The notes below the pieces were generated by a model. The model saw only the letters and a program-made list of their open reading frames with translations. It was not told the origin of the DNA and did not search any database. Positions 7,592 to 14,352 of a DNA stretch of 15,931 nt are shown in pieces. Positions within the stretch are counted from its first letter, which is position 1; every line of letters starts with the position of its first letter. This DNA is from JAFMPW01 sp040830565 (GTDB lineage Bacteria; Bacteroidota; Bacteroidia; Flavobacteriales; Flavobacteriaceae). The stretch lies in assembly GCA_040830565.1 (NCBI GenBank), contig JBFOMC010000175.1, forward strand, positions 1-15,931. Reading direction: 5' to 3'. The position numbers and the translations under genes were made by a program.

Positions 7592-8551
7592 ATGGATTTT
7601 ACCAACCCCCTGGTATACGGAGTGCCCTGTTTTATAGCTTTTATTTTACTGGAACTCACCTATAGTAAGACGCATGGAGATGATCATCTTTACAATTGGA
7701 AAGATCTCTTTGCCAGTGGCTTTATGGGCGTGGGATCGGCAATAATAGGACCTTTGTTCAAGATTATTTTCGCTATTGTCTTGTTCGAGTTCACCTATGA
7801 TTTCTTTAACCCACTCAACGCGGATGGCTCAAGAACTAACCTCCTAGGCTATACTTCTTTTGGATATGTATGGTACATTTGGTTACTGTGCCAGTTAGCC
7901 GATGATTTTACATACTATTGGTTTCACCGGGCAAATCATGAGATTCGCGTGCTGTGGGCAGCGCATATTGTACACCATTCTTCCGATAACTTTAATTTGG
8001 GCACGGCCGTTAGAAACGGATGGTTTACCATCCTCTATAAGCCGCTGTTCTATATGTGGATGCCGGCTATTGGGTTTCCCCCTGAAATGGTGATAGTTTG
8101 CCTTGGAATCGAGGCCTTGTGGCAATTTCAGCTGCATTCAGTATACATTCCAAAAATGGGCTTTTTGGAAAAGATCTTCAATACTCATACCATGCACCAG
8201 GTGCATCACGCTCAAAATGTAGAGTATCTGGATAAGAATCATGGGGGGTTCCTTAATATTTTCGATAAACTTTTTGGTACCTGGAAGGAGTTAGATGATG
8301 ATATCGATGTTAAATATGGCGTAATCCACTCTCCGGAGTCTTATAATCCCATGGTAATTCTCACTCATGAGTATAAAGATATCTGGAATGATATGAAGAA
8401 GTCTAAGAAATTATCTCACAAGTTGATGTATGTTTTTGGCCCTCCGGGCTGGAGTCATGATGGTAGTACGCTTACTGTTAAGCAGCAACAAAAGAAGTTT
8501 GAAGAGCAGAAAAAATTAAACCCGAATATGGTATTTAGCAGACCGAATTAG
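7592..8551 (+). CDS. Sterol desaturase / fatty-acid hydroxylase superfamily membrane protein
   Basis: This 319-aa integral membrane protein belongs to the di-iron, histidine-box oxygenase superfamily that hydroxylates or desaturates lipids. Three histidine clusters are visible: HRANH at 112-116 (HX3H), HIVHH at 125-129 (HX2HH) and HTMHQVHH at 199-206 (HX2HX2HH), with a further His182. Hydrophobic segments fall at about 8-22, 45-66, 92-102 and 145-175, placing the metal site on the cytoplasmic face by family rule. The C-terminus (about 255-319) is charged and predicted soluble. Substrate is unknown: bacterial members act on sterols, carotenoids, ether lipids or sphingolipid-like lipids, and Flavobacteria generally lack sterols. 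It lies 104 bp after mscL, so it probably has its own promoter. It is convergent with the terC-like gene. Confidence 0.88.
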   Translation: MDFTNPLVYGVPCFIAFILLELTYSKTHGDDHLYNWKDLFASGFMGVGSAIIGPLFKIIFAIVLFEFTYDFFNPLNADGSRTNLLGYTSFGYVWYIWLLCQLADDFTYYWFHRANHEIRVLWAAHIVHHSSDNFNLGTAVRNGWFTILYKPLFYMWMPAIGFPPEMVIVCLGIEALWQFQLHSVYIPKMGFLEKIFNTHTMHQVHHAQNVEYLDKNHGGFLNIFDKLFGTWKELDDDIDVKYGVIHSPESYNPMVILTHEYKDIWNDMKKSKKLSHKLMYVFGPPGWSHDGSTLTVKQQQKKFEEQKKLNPNMVFSRPN

Positions 8552-8626
8552 CGGTCTCTGAATAATTTTATTCACTTCGACTTCGCCTGCTAAGTCTTCC
8601 CTTAACAAAGGTCCTTAAATCCTCCG

Positions 8627-8644
8627 CTCTTTAATAAAAAAGAG
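8627..8644. terminator. Weak AT-rich hairpin between convergent genes
   Basis: CTCTTT (8627-8632) and AAAGAG (8639-8644) form a 6-bp stem around a 6-nt loop in the 125-bp gap between two convergent genes. A second palindrome, TGAATAATTTTATTCA, lies at 8559-8574 just after the upstream stop. Either could end transcription, but stems are AT-rich and U-tracts are poor, so support is modest. Confidence 0.35.
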
Positions 8645-8676
8645 TATTCTTACTTATTCATTAATAGTAATTTACA

Positions 8677-9495
8677 CTATTCTTCCTCCACTATCTCTTT
8701 AATTTCAGATTTAGTGTTTTTGCGCATTCTCATATCGAAGAATTCAACCAATAAAGAGAAGGTGATGGCAAAATAGAGGTATCCTTTTGGAATGGCTCCA
8801 ACCTCGTTGCCAAAGACAACCAAATGCGAGATATGTGCCGCTTCTGCAATCAACATAAAACCGATCAGAATTAGAAAGGAAAGTCCTAAAACCTGAATAG
8901 AAGGGTGTTTATTTACAAAATTGCCCACAGGGTTCGCAAACAGCATCATTATGAGCACAGAGATCACCACGGCTATGACCATAAGCAGTAGGGCATCATT
9001 GGGATCAGGAGAAATACCGTTGGTCATTCCTATTGCCGTCAGAATAGAATCAAAAGAAAACACAATATTGATCAGGGTGATCTGAATAATAGCATTGGTC
9101 ATGGAGCTAGACCGGCCCCGCTTAACTTCAGTTTCGTCATGACCTTTATGTTCGATTTTTTCATGGATCTCGCGGGTACTTTTATACAACAGGAAGAGTC
9201 CGCCTCCAAAGAGGATTAGGGCCTGCCAGCTGATTCCGCCAGTGATCCAGGATTCATTGAGTACCCAAAAGGGTTTTTTCATACCAATGAGCCAGGTGAT
9301 ACCAAATAGCAGCACAATACGCATAACCATAGCTAAAACCAAGCCGATGTTGGTAGCTCTTTTCCGTTGATTCTTTTCTAGTTTGCCTGCCGCAATGGAA
9401 ATAAAAATGATGTTGTCTATGCCCAGGATAATTTCAAGAAAAGTCAATGTCAACAGGGCCATCCAGGCATCCGGACTCGTAAAAATTTCAAACAT
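8677..9495 (-). CDS. TerC-family integral membrane protein (putative metal exporter)
   Basis: TerC/Alx-type proteins are multispanning inner-membrane proteins linked to Mn(II) export and tellurite resistance. This 272-aa protein shows about seven hydrophobic spans (roughly 13-33, 50-70, 92-104, 137-157, 166-186, 203-223 and 237-253). Family motifs are LEIILGIDNIIFIS at 20-33 (Glu21, Asp27, Asn28) and FSFDSILTAIGM at 146-157 (Asp149), which carry the acidic residues expected to bind metal, and AEAAH at 217-221. A His/Lys-rich cytoplasmic loop (110-127, EKIEHKGHDE) may also bind metal, and the C-terminus is acidic. I found no yybP-ykoY-like leader: only 30 bp separate it from the lipoprotein gene upstream on the same strand, with which it is probably co-transcribed. 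Transport substrate is inferred from family only. Confidence 0.9.
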   Translation of the reverse strand: MFEIFTSPDAWMALLTLTFLEIILGIDNIIFISIAAGKLEKNQRKRATNIGLVLAMVMRIVLLFGITWLIGMKKPFWVLNESWITGGISWQALILFGGGLFLLYKSTREIHEKIEHKGHDETEVKRGRSSSMTNAIIQITLINIVFSFDSILTAIGMTNGISPDPNDALLLMVIAVVISVLIMMLFANPVGNFVNKHPSIQVLGLSFLILIGFMLIAEAAHISHLVVFGNEVGAIPKGYLYFAITFSLLVEFFDMRMRKNTKSEIKEIVEEE

Positions 9496-9525
9496 GGTTA
9501 GTTATTTAATCCACCCGCTAAAGCA

Positions 9526-9906
9526 CTAGAGCTCAGTTTTGGTGGCGGTTCCTTTTAATTTTCTGCTGTCCCCCACAATGCTGTACTCAAATGTATAGGA
9601 ATTATCTGTGGTTGACAATATTTTCATGTGCACCGAGCGTTCTTCGGCCTTATTTTTCGGATGTAGCTTGGTGGCAACAAACTCACAATCGTTAATCCAT
9701 CGGATACTGGAACTGTCGGCCTTCCCCTTAAAATAATCTACCTCAATAGCTCCTTTACGAACAAAAGTAGTTGTGGTTTCCTTGCCATCGATGATGGAGG
9801 TGAAGCTGAAAGTACCGTCTTTAAAACTTTGACAATCTCTTTGGGGTTGGTAACAAGAAAGCAGCAAGGTGATGGGGGAGCAAAGGAGAATGGTTCTTAA
9901 TTTCAT
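9526..9906 (-). CDS. Small conserved flavobacterial lipoprotein of unknown function
   Basis: The 126-aa product starts with a basic n-region, a hydrophobic stretch and a lipobox LLSC at 15-18, so Cys18 should be lipidated by the Lgt/LspA pathway. The sequence after Cys (YQPQRD) lacks the acidic lipoprotein surface-export signal, suggesting a periplasm-facing protein. The mature part is beta-strand-like, with two further cysteines (Cys25, Cys74) that could pair. No enzyme motif is visible. From memory, homologues with the CYQPQRDC start are labelled 'DNA topoisomerase IV' in some flavobacterial annotations; nothing in the sequence supports that and the nearby parE/parC genes may be the cause. 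It lies 30 bp upstream of the terC-like gene and 53 bp downstream of the XRE gene. Confidence 0.85.
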   Translation of the reverse strand: MKLRTILLCSPITLLLSCYQPQRDCQSFKDGTFSFTSIIDGKETTTTFVRKGAIEVDYFKGKADSSSIRWINDCEFVATKLHPKNKAEERSVHMKILSTTDNSYTFEYSIVGDSRKLKGTATKTEL

Positions 9907-9959
9907 GGCCGAAAAATAGGAAATACCTACAAGATTTCCCAGCCCCCGGAGTTCTGAAT

Positions 9960-10334
9960 TCAGCTTATATCCAGATTTTTGTCAAAAGCTCTAAAACTTC
10001 CGTCTTCATAAAAAATAATGATCTTATGAATTTTTTTGGTTGTTGTATTTGGAGAAGCCTCTTGGCTGGGTCCACTTGTCGAGGATGGAGTAGGGGTGTT
10101 TGCCTTTTTTTGAGGAAAACTTCCTTTACCATTTAATAACCAATAAAGATTTACTTCCGGGAATGTCTTCACCACCTTCAACACAAACTCTAAACTAGGC
10201 TTGTTTCGTCCACTAAGTAAATGAGAAATGCTGGAACGTTGCACCTGAATTTTATCAGCAAAAGCCGCTGCCGAAAGGCCGTAATACTGCAAGATATGCT
10301 CCAGCCTATTTACAAACTCATCCGTGTTTACCAT
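9960..10334 (-). CDS. XRE-type helix-turn-helix transcriptional regulator
   Basis: This 124-aa protein has an N-terminal Cro/CI-type HTH (about 8-68). Helices 2-3 are SAAAFADKIQVQRSSISHLLSG, and the following NKPSLEFVLKVVKTFPEVNLYWLLNGKG is typical of the small XRE regulators common in Flavobacteria. A Pro/Ser/Thr-rich linker (about 76-99) leads to a conserved-looking C-terminal strand KIHKIIIFYEDGSFRAF (101-117) that could be a dimerisation or sensor tail. It is divergent from the M14-like gene across a 270-bp region with palindromic TTACA-N2-TGTAA-like sites, one of which spans its own start codon, so autoregulation and control of the neighbour are plausible inferences. The ligand or signal is unknown. 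Confidence 0.88.
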   Translation of the reverse strand: MVNTDEFVNRLEHILQYYGLSAAAFADKIQVQRSSISHLLSGRNKPSLEFVLKVVKTFPEVNLYWLLNGKGSFPQKKANTPTPSSTSGPSQEASPNTTTKKIHKIIIFYEDGSFRAFDKNLDIS

Positions 10335-10339
10335 TGTAA
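10328..10339. promoter_or_regulatory. Operator-like palindrome 1 (overlaps the XRE start codon)
   Basis: TTACCATTGTAA matches the TTACA-N2-TGTAA pattern with one mismatched pair. The XRE start codon (10332-10334, minus strand) lies inside it, so binding here would block XRE transcription or expression directly. Confidence 0.4.
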
Positions 10340-10424
10340 CCTATTTTTAGATCTATCAGCCATAAATTGAAGAGTAAAAGAAGCTAACAAGTCGATAATA
10401 TTCAATGTGATACTACAAATAAAA

Positions 10425-10449
10425 TTACATAAAATATTGATTTACATAA
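10425..10449. promoter_or_regulatory. Paired TTACATAA half-sites
   Basis: TTACATAA occurs twice in the same orientation (10425-10432 and 10442-10449), 17 bp apart start to start, with a further TTACA at 10460-10464. They look like half-sites of the palindromes at 10498-10573. The spacing is not an exact helical repeat, so cooperative binding is uncertain. Confidence 0.3.
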
Positions 10450-10497
10450 CTTTATATCTTTACAACAAAACTCCGATCTAAAATCTACGCAGATCGT

Positions 10498-10509
10498 TTA
10501 CAATTGTAT
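10498..10509. promoter_or_regulatory. Operator-like palindrome 2
   Basis: TTACAATTGTAT contains the perfect 10-bp palindrome TACAATTGTA; only the outermost pair is broken. It is one of a series upstream of the M14-like gene. Confidence 0.5.
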
Positions 10510-10540
10510 TTTTATCTTCGTAAAATGTCTAATTCACCGT

Positions 10541-10552
10541 TTACAAATGTAA
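10541..10552. promoter_or_regulatory. Operator-like palindrome 3, overlapping a candidate minus-strand promoter
   Basis: TTACAAATGTAA has perfect TTACA/TGTAA arms around a 2-nt centre. Read on the minus strand, 10551-10544 is TACATTTG, an exact TAnnTTTG -7 element that could drive the XRE gene with a leader of about 200 nt. A regulator bound here would cover it. Confidence 0.5.
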
Positions 10553-10561
10553 CTAATTTAG

Positions 10562-10573
10562 TCACAATTGTAA
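10562..10573. promoter_or_regulatory. Operator-like palindrome 4, at the -33 region of the M14 promoter
   Basis: TCACAATTGTAA contains the perfect palindrome ACAATTGT. Its centre supplies the TTG at the -33 position of the promoter at 10587-10594, so occupancy would be expected to repress the M14-like gene. Confidence 0.5.
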
Positions 10574-10586
10574 TTTAAAATGGAAT

Positions 10587-10594
10587 TACTTTTG
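10587..10594 (+). promoter_or_regulatory. -7 promoter element for the M14-like gene
   Basis: TACTTTTG is an exact match to TAnnTTTG. TTG at 10568-10570 lies 16 bp upstream, one short of the usual spacing. The predicted start of transcription (about 10600) is only a few bases from the ATG at 10605, implying a very short or leaderless mRNA. Confidence 0.5.
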
Positions 10595-10604
10595 CCTGGA
10601 AGAA

Positions 10605-11726
10605 ATGAAGACTAAGGTGAGCTTTTCAGAGAAAAAATATCAGGAGATCAAGGTGGCATCTATTCACGGTAGGTACATCACAAATGACCATCTTGAAGAT
10701 TTTCTACATGGGCATTTCGAAGATCTCATAGGTTTAATAAAAGGTAGCTCTGTCCTAAAAAAAGATATTTATAGTATAACGTTGGGCAAAGGGCCAATCA
10801 AAATTTTAATGTGGTCCCAAATGTACGGTAACGAGTCTACAACCACCAAGGCGGTTTTAGATCTCGTTAATTTTCTTTTTAAGGGGGATGCTCTGGCAGA
10901 ATCATACTTATCCAGATGCCAAATTAGGATTATCCCCATTTTAAATCCGGATGGCGCAGAAGCTTACACACGGTTTAATGCCAATGAAATCGACTTGAAT
11001 AGGGATGCCCAGGATCTGAGTCAGCCAGAGAGTCGTTTTCTGCGAGAGACCTATGAGGCTTTTCAACCCGACTTCTGCTTTAACCTTCACGATCAAAGGA
11101 CCATTTTTAATGTAGGGACTTCCGAGATGCCAGCGACGGTCTCTTTTTTGGCTCCGGCTCATGACGAGGAACGGAATACCTCAGCTAGTCGAGCACTAAG
11201 TATGCAATTGATTGCAGTCATGAATAAAGAGTTGCAAACTCAGATAGCAGGGCAGGTGGGGAGATATGATGATACCTTCAATGCTAATTGCGTGGGAGAT
11301 GCCTTCCAGATGTTTGGTACACCTACTGTGCTTGTCGAGGCCGGACATTTTTCAGGGGACTATGATAGAGAAGAAACAAGAAAGTATGTTTTCTCTGCGC
11401 TCCAAAAAGCTATCGAGGTAATTTGCGACGGTAAGCTGTCTGATCAAAACATTTCGGATTATCTGAATATTCCTGAAAATGGAAAGTTGTTTTTCGACAT
11501 CCTTGTAAAGCATGCGCATCTTCTTAATGCGAGATTCAAAGAAGACGAGCAGCTGGGTATTCTTTATAAAGAAATACTGAAGAATAAGGCCATTTCTTTT
11601 CAGCCATATATTGAAGAGAAGGGAAACCTAAATTCCAAATTAGGTCATCTCGTTTTGGATCTTAAAAACCCTTCTGATCTCAAAAAGTTAAAAGATACGC
11701 CAGTGCTATACAACCTAATTATTTGA
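10605..11726 (+). CDS. M14-family zinc carboxypeptidase-like protein with an altered zinc ligand
   Basis: The 373-aa protein resembles the M14 (carboxypeptidase A/T, succinylglutamate-desuccinylase-like) family. Visible family elements are the HXXE region, here MYGNESTTT at 73-81, the substrate-binding NPDGAEAYTRFNANEIDLNRD (114-134, with Arg123, Asn132 and Arg133), the third zinc ligand in NLHDQ (His162) and the catalytic Glu in VLVEAGH (Glu245). The first zinc-ligand His is Tyr74, encoded by TAC at 10824-10826, one transition from His CAC. All other catalytic residues remain, so activity may be altered or lost. No signal peptide is visible, so it is probably cytoplasmic. Residues 281-373 form an extra C-terminal region of unknown role. 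It is controlled from the palindrome-rich region shared with the XRE gene; lrp follows after 106 bp. Confidence 0.82.
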   Translation: MKTKVSFSEKKYQEIKVASIHGRYITNDHLEDFLHGHFEDLIGLIKGSSVLKKDIYSITLGKGPIKILMWSQMYGNESTTTKAVLDLVNFLFKGDALAESYLSRCQIRIIPILNPDGAEAYTRFNANEIDLNRDAQDLSQPESRFLRETYEAFQPDFCFNLHDQRTIFNVGTSEMPATVSFLAPAHDEERNTSASRALSMQLIAVMNKELQTQIAGQVGRYDDTFNANCVGDAFQMFGTPTVLVEAGHFSGDYDREETRKYVFSALQKAIEVICDGKLSDQNISDYLNIPENGKLFFDILVKHAHLLNARFKEDEQLGILYKEILKNKAISFQPYIEEKGNLNSKLGHLVLDLKNPSDLKKLKDTPVLYNLII

Positions 11727-11753
11727 ATTTAATCCGAAAAAACCTTTAAAGTT

Positions 11754-11790
11754 TTACATATCTTTCAAAAAAACATAAAAATTTTTACAT
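11754..11790. promoter_or_regulatory. Two TTACAT half-sites upstream of lrp
   Basis: TTACAT at 11754-11759 and 11785-11790 lie 31 bp apart, about three helical turns. They resemble the half-sites of the XRE-M14 intergenic region and precede the candidate lrp promoter. Their role is speculative; the region is very AT-rich. Confidence 0.25.
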
Positions 11791-11807
11791 TTAATTTCTT
11801 AATTTTT

Positions 11808-11815
11808 TATTTTTG
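11808..11815 (+). promoter_or_regulatory. -7 promoter element for the Lrp-type regulator
   Basis: TATTTTTG matches TAnnTTTG exactly, 17 bp before the ATG at 11833, which would give a leader of about 10 nt. No good TTTG is present at -33; TTTA lies at 11784-11787, 20 bp upstream. Confidence 0.45.
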
Positions 11816-11832
11816 GCAAAAATTCTATCAAC

Positions 11833-12312
11833 ATGGGGAAAGTTAAATTGGATGAAATAGATCACCAGATTCTGGACATGTTAATCGACAATACCAGGAC
11901 GCCTTTTACCGACATAGCAAAGAAACTTCTTATCTCTGCTGGTACCGTTCACGTACGGGTAAAGAAAATGGAAGAGGCTGGCATTATCAGGGGATCTTCT
12001 CTTACTCTTGACTACGTTAAGCTAGGATATTCATTTATAGCTTATGTCGGCATTTTTCTAGAGAAAACGCATCAAACCAAATTTGTATTGGAGCGTTTAA
12101 CCCAAATCCCCAATGTTACCGTGGCTCATATTACCACCGGGAAATTCAATATTTTTTGCAAGATTAGGGCAAAAGACACCAACCACGCCAAGAATATTAT
12201 TTTTAAGATAGACGATATAGATGGTATTAGCAGAACGGAGACCATGATCTCCCTTGAGGAAAGCATAAATGACAAGAAACGTCTTATGCATACCATTTTT
12301 AATGAACTTTGA
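11833..12312 (+). CDS. Lrp/AsnC-family transcriptional regulator
   Basis: Lrp/AsnC proteins are DNA-binding regulators that oligomerise and usually respond to amino acids. The 159-aa protein has the family size. An N-terminal winged HTH (about 6-52) begins with LDEIDHQILDMLIDNTRTPFTDIAKKL and includes the recognition helix SAGTVHVRVKKMEEAGII. A linker strand (SSLTLDYVKLGYSF) leads to the ligand-binding RAM domain (about 66-142), with the typical TTGKFNIFCKIRAKD strand at 101-115. The C-terminal extension SINDKKRLMHTIFNEL is helical. It sits directly after the M14-like gene, so it may sense products of peptide or amino-acid turnover, which is inference. The intrinsic terminator at 12334-12364 ends its transcript, so the downstream DinB gene is separately expressed or relies on read-through. 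Confidence 0.93.
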   Translation: MGKVKLDEIDHQILDMLIDNTRTPFTDIAKKLLISAGTVHVRVKKMEEAGIIRGSSLTLDYVKLGYSFIAYVGIFLEKTHQTKFVLERLTQIPNVTVAHITTGKFNIFCKIRAKDTNHAKNIIFKIDDIDGISRTETMISLEESINDKKRLMHTIFNEL

Positions 12313-12333
12313 TCAACACTAAAATTTAATAAC

Positions 12334-12364
12334 AAATCCTGATCGCATCTGGTCAGGATTTTTT
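12334..12364 (+). terminator. Intrinsic terminator after the Lrp-type gene
   Basis: AAATCCTGA (12334-12342) pairs with TCAGGATTT (12353-12361), and the stem extends inward by a T-G wobble and a C-G pair to a 6-nt GCATCT loop. It is followed directly by a T run (through 12364). It lies 21 bp past the lrp stop and 11 bp before the DinB ATG. This is the clearest terminator in the window. Confidence 0.85.
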
Positions 12365-12375
12365 AATTTGTACCT

Positions 12376-12897
12376 ATGCAAACTTCAGATCTAAATCCGG
12401 GAGATTTTCTGCCCTTTTCTAAACCGTATATAGACGTTGTAGGCGACGCAGAATTGATGAATTTAATGCGCCGTCAAAGAGAGAACTTTCCCCAATTCAT
12501 GAGAAGTATCCCTCCAGATAAATTACTTTATGCTTATGGAGAGGGTAAATGGACAGTACTTGAAGTTTTGGTCCACATTATGGATGCGGAAAGGGTTTTC
12601 CAGTATCGCGCCCTTCGTTTCGCCAGAAAAGATGCTACGCCACTACCTGGGTTTGATCAGGATATCTTTGTGCCCAATTCCGGAGCTAACGAAAGGTCTA
12701 TTGAAGATGTTATAGCAGAATACCAGGCGATCAGGGGTGCCACGCTGTCCCTGTTCGAACAATTTGATGAAGAAGTCTTTCACCGACACGGTATTGCCAG
12801 TGGAGGGAAAATGACTGTGGGGGCTCTTGGTTTTATGATTTGTGGGCACCAAAAACATCATAGAAATGTGCTGCGAGAGAGGTATTTGCAAGGCTGA
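12376..12897 (+). CDS. DinB-like superfamily metal-binding protein
   Basis: This 173-aa cytoplasmic protein belongs to the DinB/YfiT four-helix-bundle superfamily, whose members bind a divalent metal through three His residues and include small-molecule thiol transferases. Helix 2 contains WTVLEVLVHIMDAERVFQYR, giving His67. The last helix reads MICGHQKHHRNVLRERYL, giving His158 and His162. These complete the usual His triad, with His161 adjacent. An N-terminal extension (1-25) precedes the first helix. Substrate and partner are unknown: candidates include bacillithiol- or mycothiol-like transferases, but Flavobacteria differ in thiol usage, so no function is assigned. The ATG at 12376 lies only 11 bp after the lrp terminator. 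I could not find a good promoter, so read-through or a weak TTAATTTG (12364-12371) may serve. Confidence 0.87.
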   Translation: MQTSDLNPGDFLPFSKPYIDVVGDAELMNLMRRQRENFPQFMRSIPPDKLLYAYGEGKWTVLEVLVHIMDAERVFQYRALRFARKDATPLPGFDQDIFVPNSGANERSIEDVIAEYQAIRGATLSLFEQFDEEVFHRHGIASGGKMTVGALGFMICGHQKHHRNVLRERYLQG

Positions 12898-13063
12898 TGT
12901 CTCGTATTCTAACGGCTTTATGTAGCTGGCCTCGCCAATTCCAAAGGAGCTCACCTTATTTTGAATCTCGATAATTATGATTATTGTAGATATATTCTTA
13001 CCTTATTAGTCCGCATATTAAGTTTCCGTTTTTAACAAGCTTCCCCCTTTAAACCTGATAGTT

Positions 13064-14308
13064 ATGAATTCTTTCCACAATGAGTTGAAAGGGGTACAAG
13101 TACGTAATGCTGAGGGCAAATTATCCAATTTCAGTACTGAAAGAGCAATTGGAAGCCATGTGGTTGCCGGTATCCCCGCAGAGCGAGCGGTAGAAACAAC
13201 CCGAAAGATTACAGATCTCTTTCTCAAAGAGGTAGATGCAAAGGGCAATTTTGAAATTAGAACAAATGACCTTGTTAATCTTTTTTGGTTGGTCAATGGT
13301 AATTATGATCTCATGGGCGCACATGAGTTATTGACCTCAATACGAGAAGAAGCTACTGTTGTTTCCGGATTAAAGTCTAATAGTACCATTGTTAAGAACA
13401 AGAAGGTCGAGTTCCACCTGGTGGAAAGTGTGAATGAAGATACCTTTCCCGAGGATAGTGTAATTGCAACTAGATTTGAATACTCCAGAGGGAAAAAAAT
13501 CAAGACCTTGACGATGTCTTTAAAGAACGTCACTGCGGATATTGAGCAATTAGGAGAAGCACTTTTGACCGTTGAGTCGGCTCTCGAAGAAAATAAGAAA
13601 GACGTAATCAAAAATGCTTCAACTTTAAATAGGATTTTGATTGCAAGAAATTTAATTGTCAGACATGGTAAATTAACGGTGTTTGACAAAGAAGGTCCTA
13701 AAACCACCTTCTTTATAAATGACAGAGGATTTTATATAGAATATCCAGGACTAGGCCCCTCAGTGGCAAAATTTATGGCAACAGGTTTTATGCCTCCGAT
13801 CCCATTACCTATTCAAAAACTTCCGGAAACCAGGGATAAAGAAGACATGACTGTTTTTATGGAAGAAAATGTCGTTGGTAAGGGTCCTATGGAACATTGG
13901 TATTCCCCATTTTCGAATTTATTTGCACTCCTGAATCCATTTTGGGATTATTTGGAGGGAATAGACGAGTTCATAGAGGAAATAGACGATTTGGATGCCG
14001 ACGAATGCATTGAAAAGCTTCGGATCCATAGCCATGGGAATGCAGGAAAGATTAGAATGGGGAAGGAGAACATTACACCTGGGCACTTCCATCCGGTTAC
14101 TAAGCTCCCGTTACCCGGCAAGGTAAAGGATCTTCTGGATAAGCTTAAGGCTAAGATGTGTAATCCCAGCGAGATAATTTTTGACGCCTGTGGTCAGGGA
14201 GGTAATACGATGTTAAGAGATATTTCGAATTATCTCGGTCCGAATGTGACCGTAAGTGGTTTTAGTGGAACAGGAAATCCATTTACAGGCGGAGACCTAC
14301 ACTATTGA
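13064..14308 (+). CDS. Unrecognised 414-aa protein: ATP-cone-like N-terminus and caspase-like His/Cys motifs
   Basis: I do not recognise this family. Residues about 11-92 read like an ATP-cone: VRNAEGKLSNFSTERA (13-28), AGIPAERAVE (35-44), then EIRTNDLVNLFWLVNG and ending YDLMGAHELLTSI. The middle (about 105-300) shows no motif I can name; 160-180 is helical. The C-terminal ~115 residues carry LRIHSHGNAGKIRMG at 319-333 (His322, His324-Gly325) and IIFDACGQGG at 371-380 (Cys376), then VTVSGFSGTGNPF. A beta-strand ending in His-Gly and a later strand ending in Ala-Cys is the layout of clan CD peptidases (caspase, CHAT, gingipain, DUF4347-like). No signal peptide or membrane span is clear, so it is probably cytoplasmic. 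The ATG at 13064 follows a 166-bp gap without a good promoter. Codon use does not stand out by eye. It is convergent with the acidic small gene, so not in an operon with it. Confidence 0.8.
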   Translation: MNSFHNELKGVQVRNAEGKLSNFSTERAIGSHVVAGIPAERAVETTRKITDLFLKEVDAKGNFEIRTNDLVNLFWLVNGNYDLMGAHELLTSIREEATVVSGLKSNSTIVKNKKVEFHLVESVNEDTFPEDSVIATRFEYSRGKKIKTLTMSLKNVTADIEQLGEALLTVESALEENKKDVIKNASTLNRILIARNLIVRHGKLTVFDKEGPKTTFFINDRGFYIEYPGLGPSVAKFMATGFMPPIPLPIQKLPETRDKEDMTVFMEENVVGKGPMEHWYSPFSNLFALLNPFWDYLEGIDEFIEEIDDLDADECIEKLRIHSHGNAGKIRMGKENITPGHFHPVTKLPLPGKVKDLLDKLKAKMCNPSEIIFDACGQGGNTMLRDISNYLGPNVTVSGFSGTGNPFTGGDLHY

Positions 14309-14352
14309 GAGTGCTCTAATTAGGTACTTAAGAATGAGAATTTGATTAGACT

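Noticed and set aside
9496..9525. Manganese (yybP-ykoY) riboswitch ahead of the TerC-family gene
   Set aside because: The gap to the preceding gene is only 30 bp, too short for the riboswitch, and no structured leader is visible.
9960..11726. XRE regulator plus M14-like gene as a toxin-antitoxin pair
   Set aside because: The two are divergent instead of overlapping in one operon, the partner is a 373-aa peptidase-like protein, and XRE-type regulators of this kind are common stand-alone proteins.
13303..13707. A 134-aa open frame on the minus strand inside the 414-aa gene
   Set aside because: It is fully antisense to a longer frame with recognisable motif structure, has no promoter or start context, and its composition looks like a reverse-frame shadow.
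14309..14352. Terminator between the convergent 414-aa gene and the acidic small gene
   Set aside because: Only a 4-bp TTGA/TCAA pairing was found, with no T-run; it is too weak to list.
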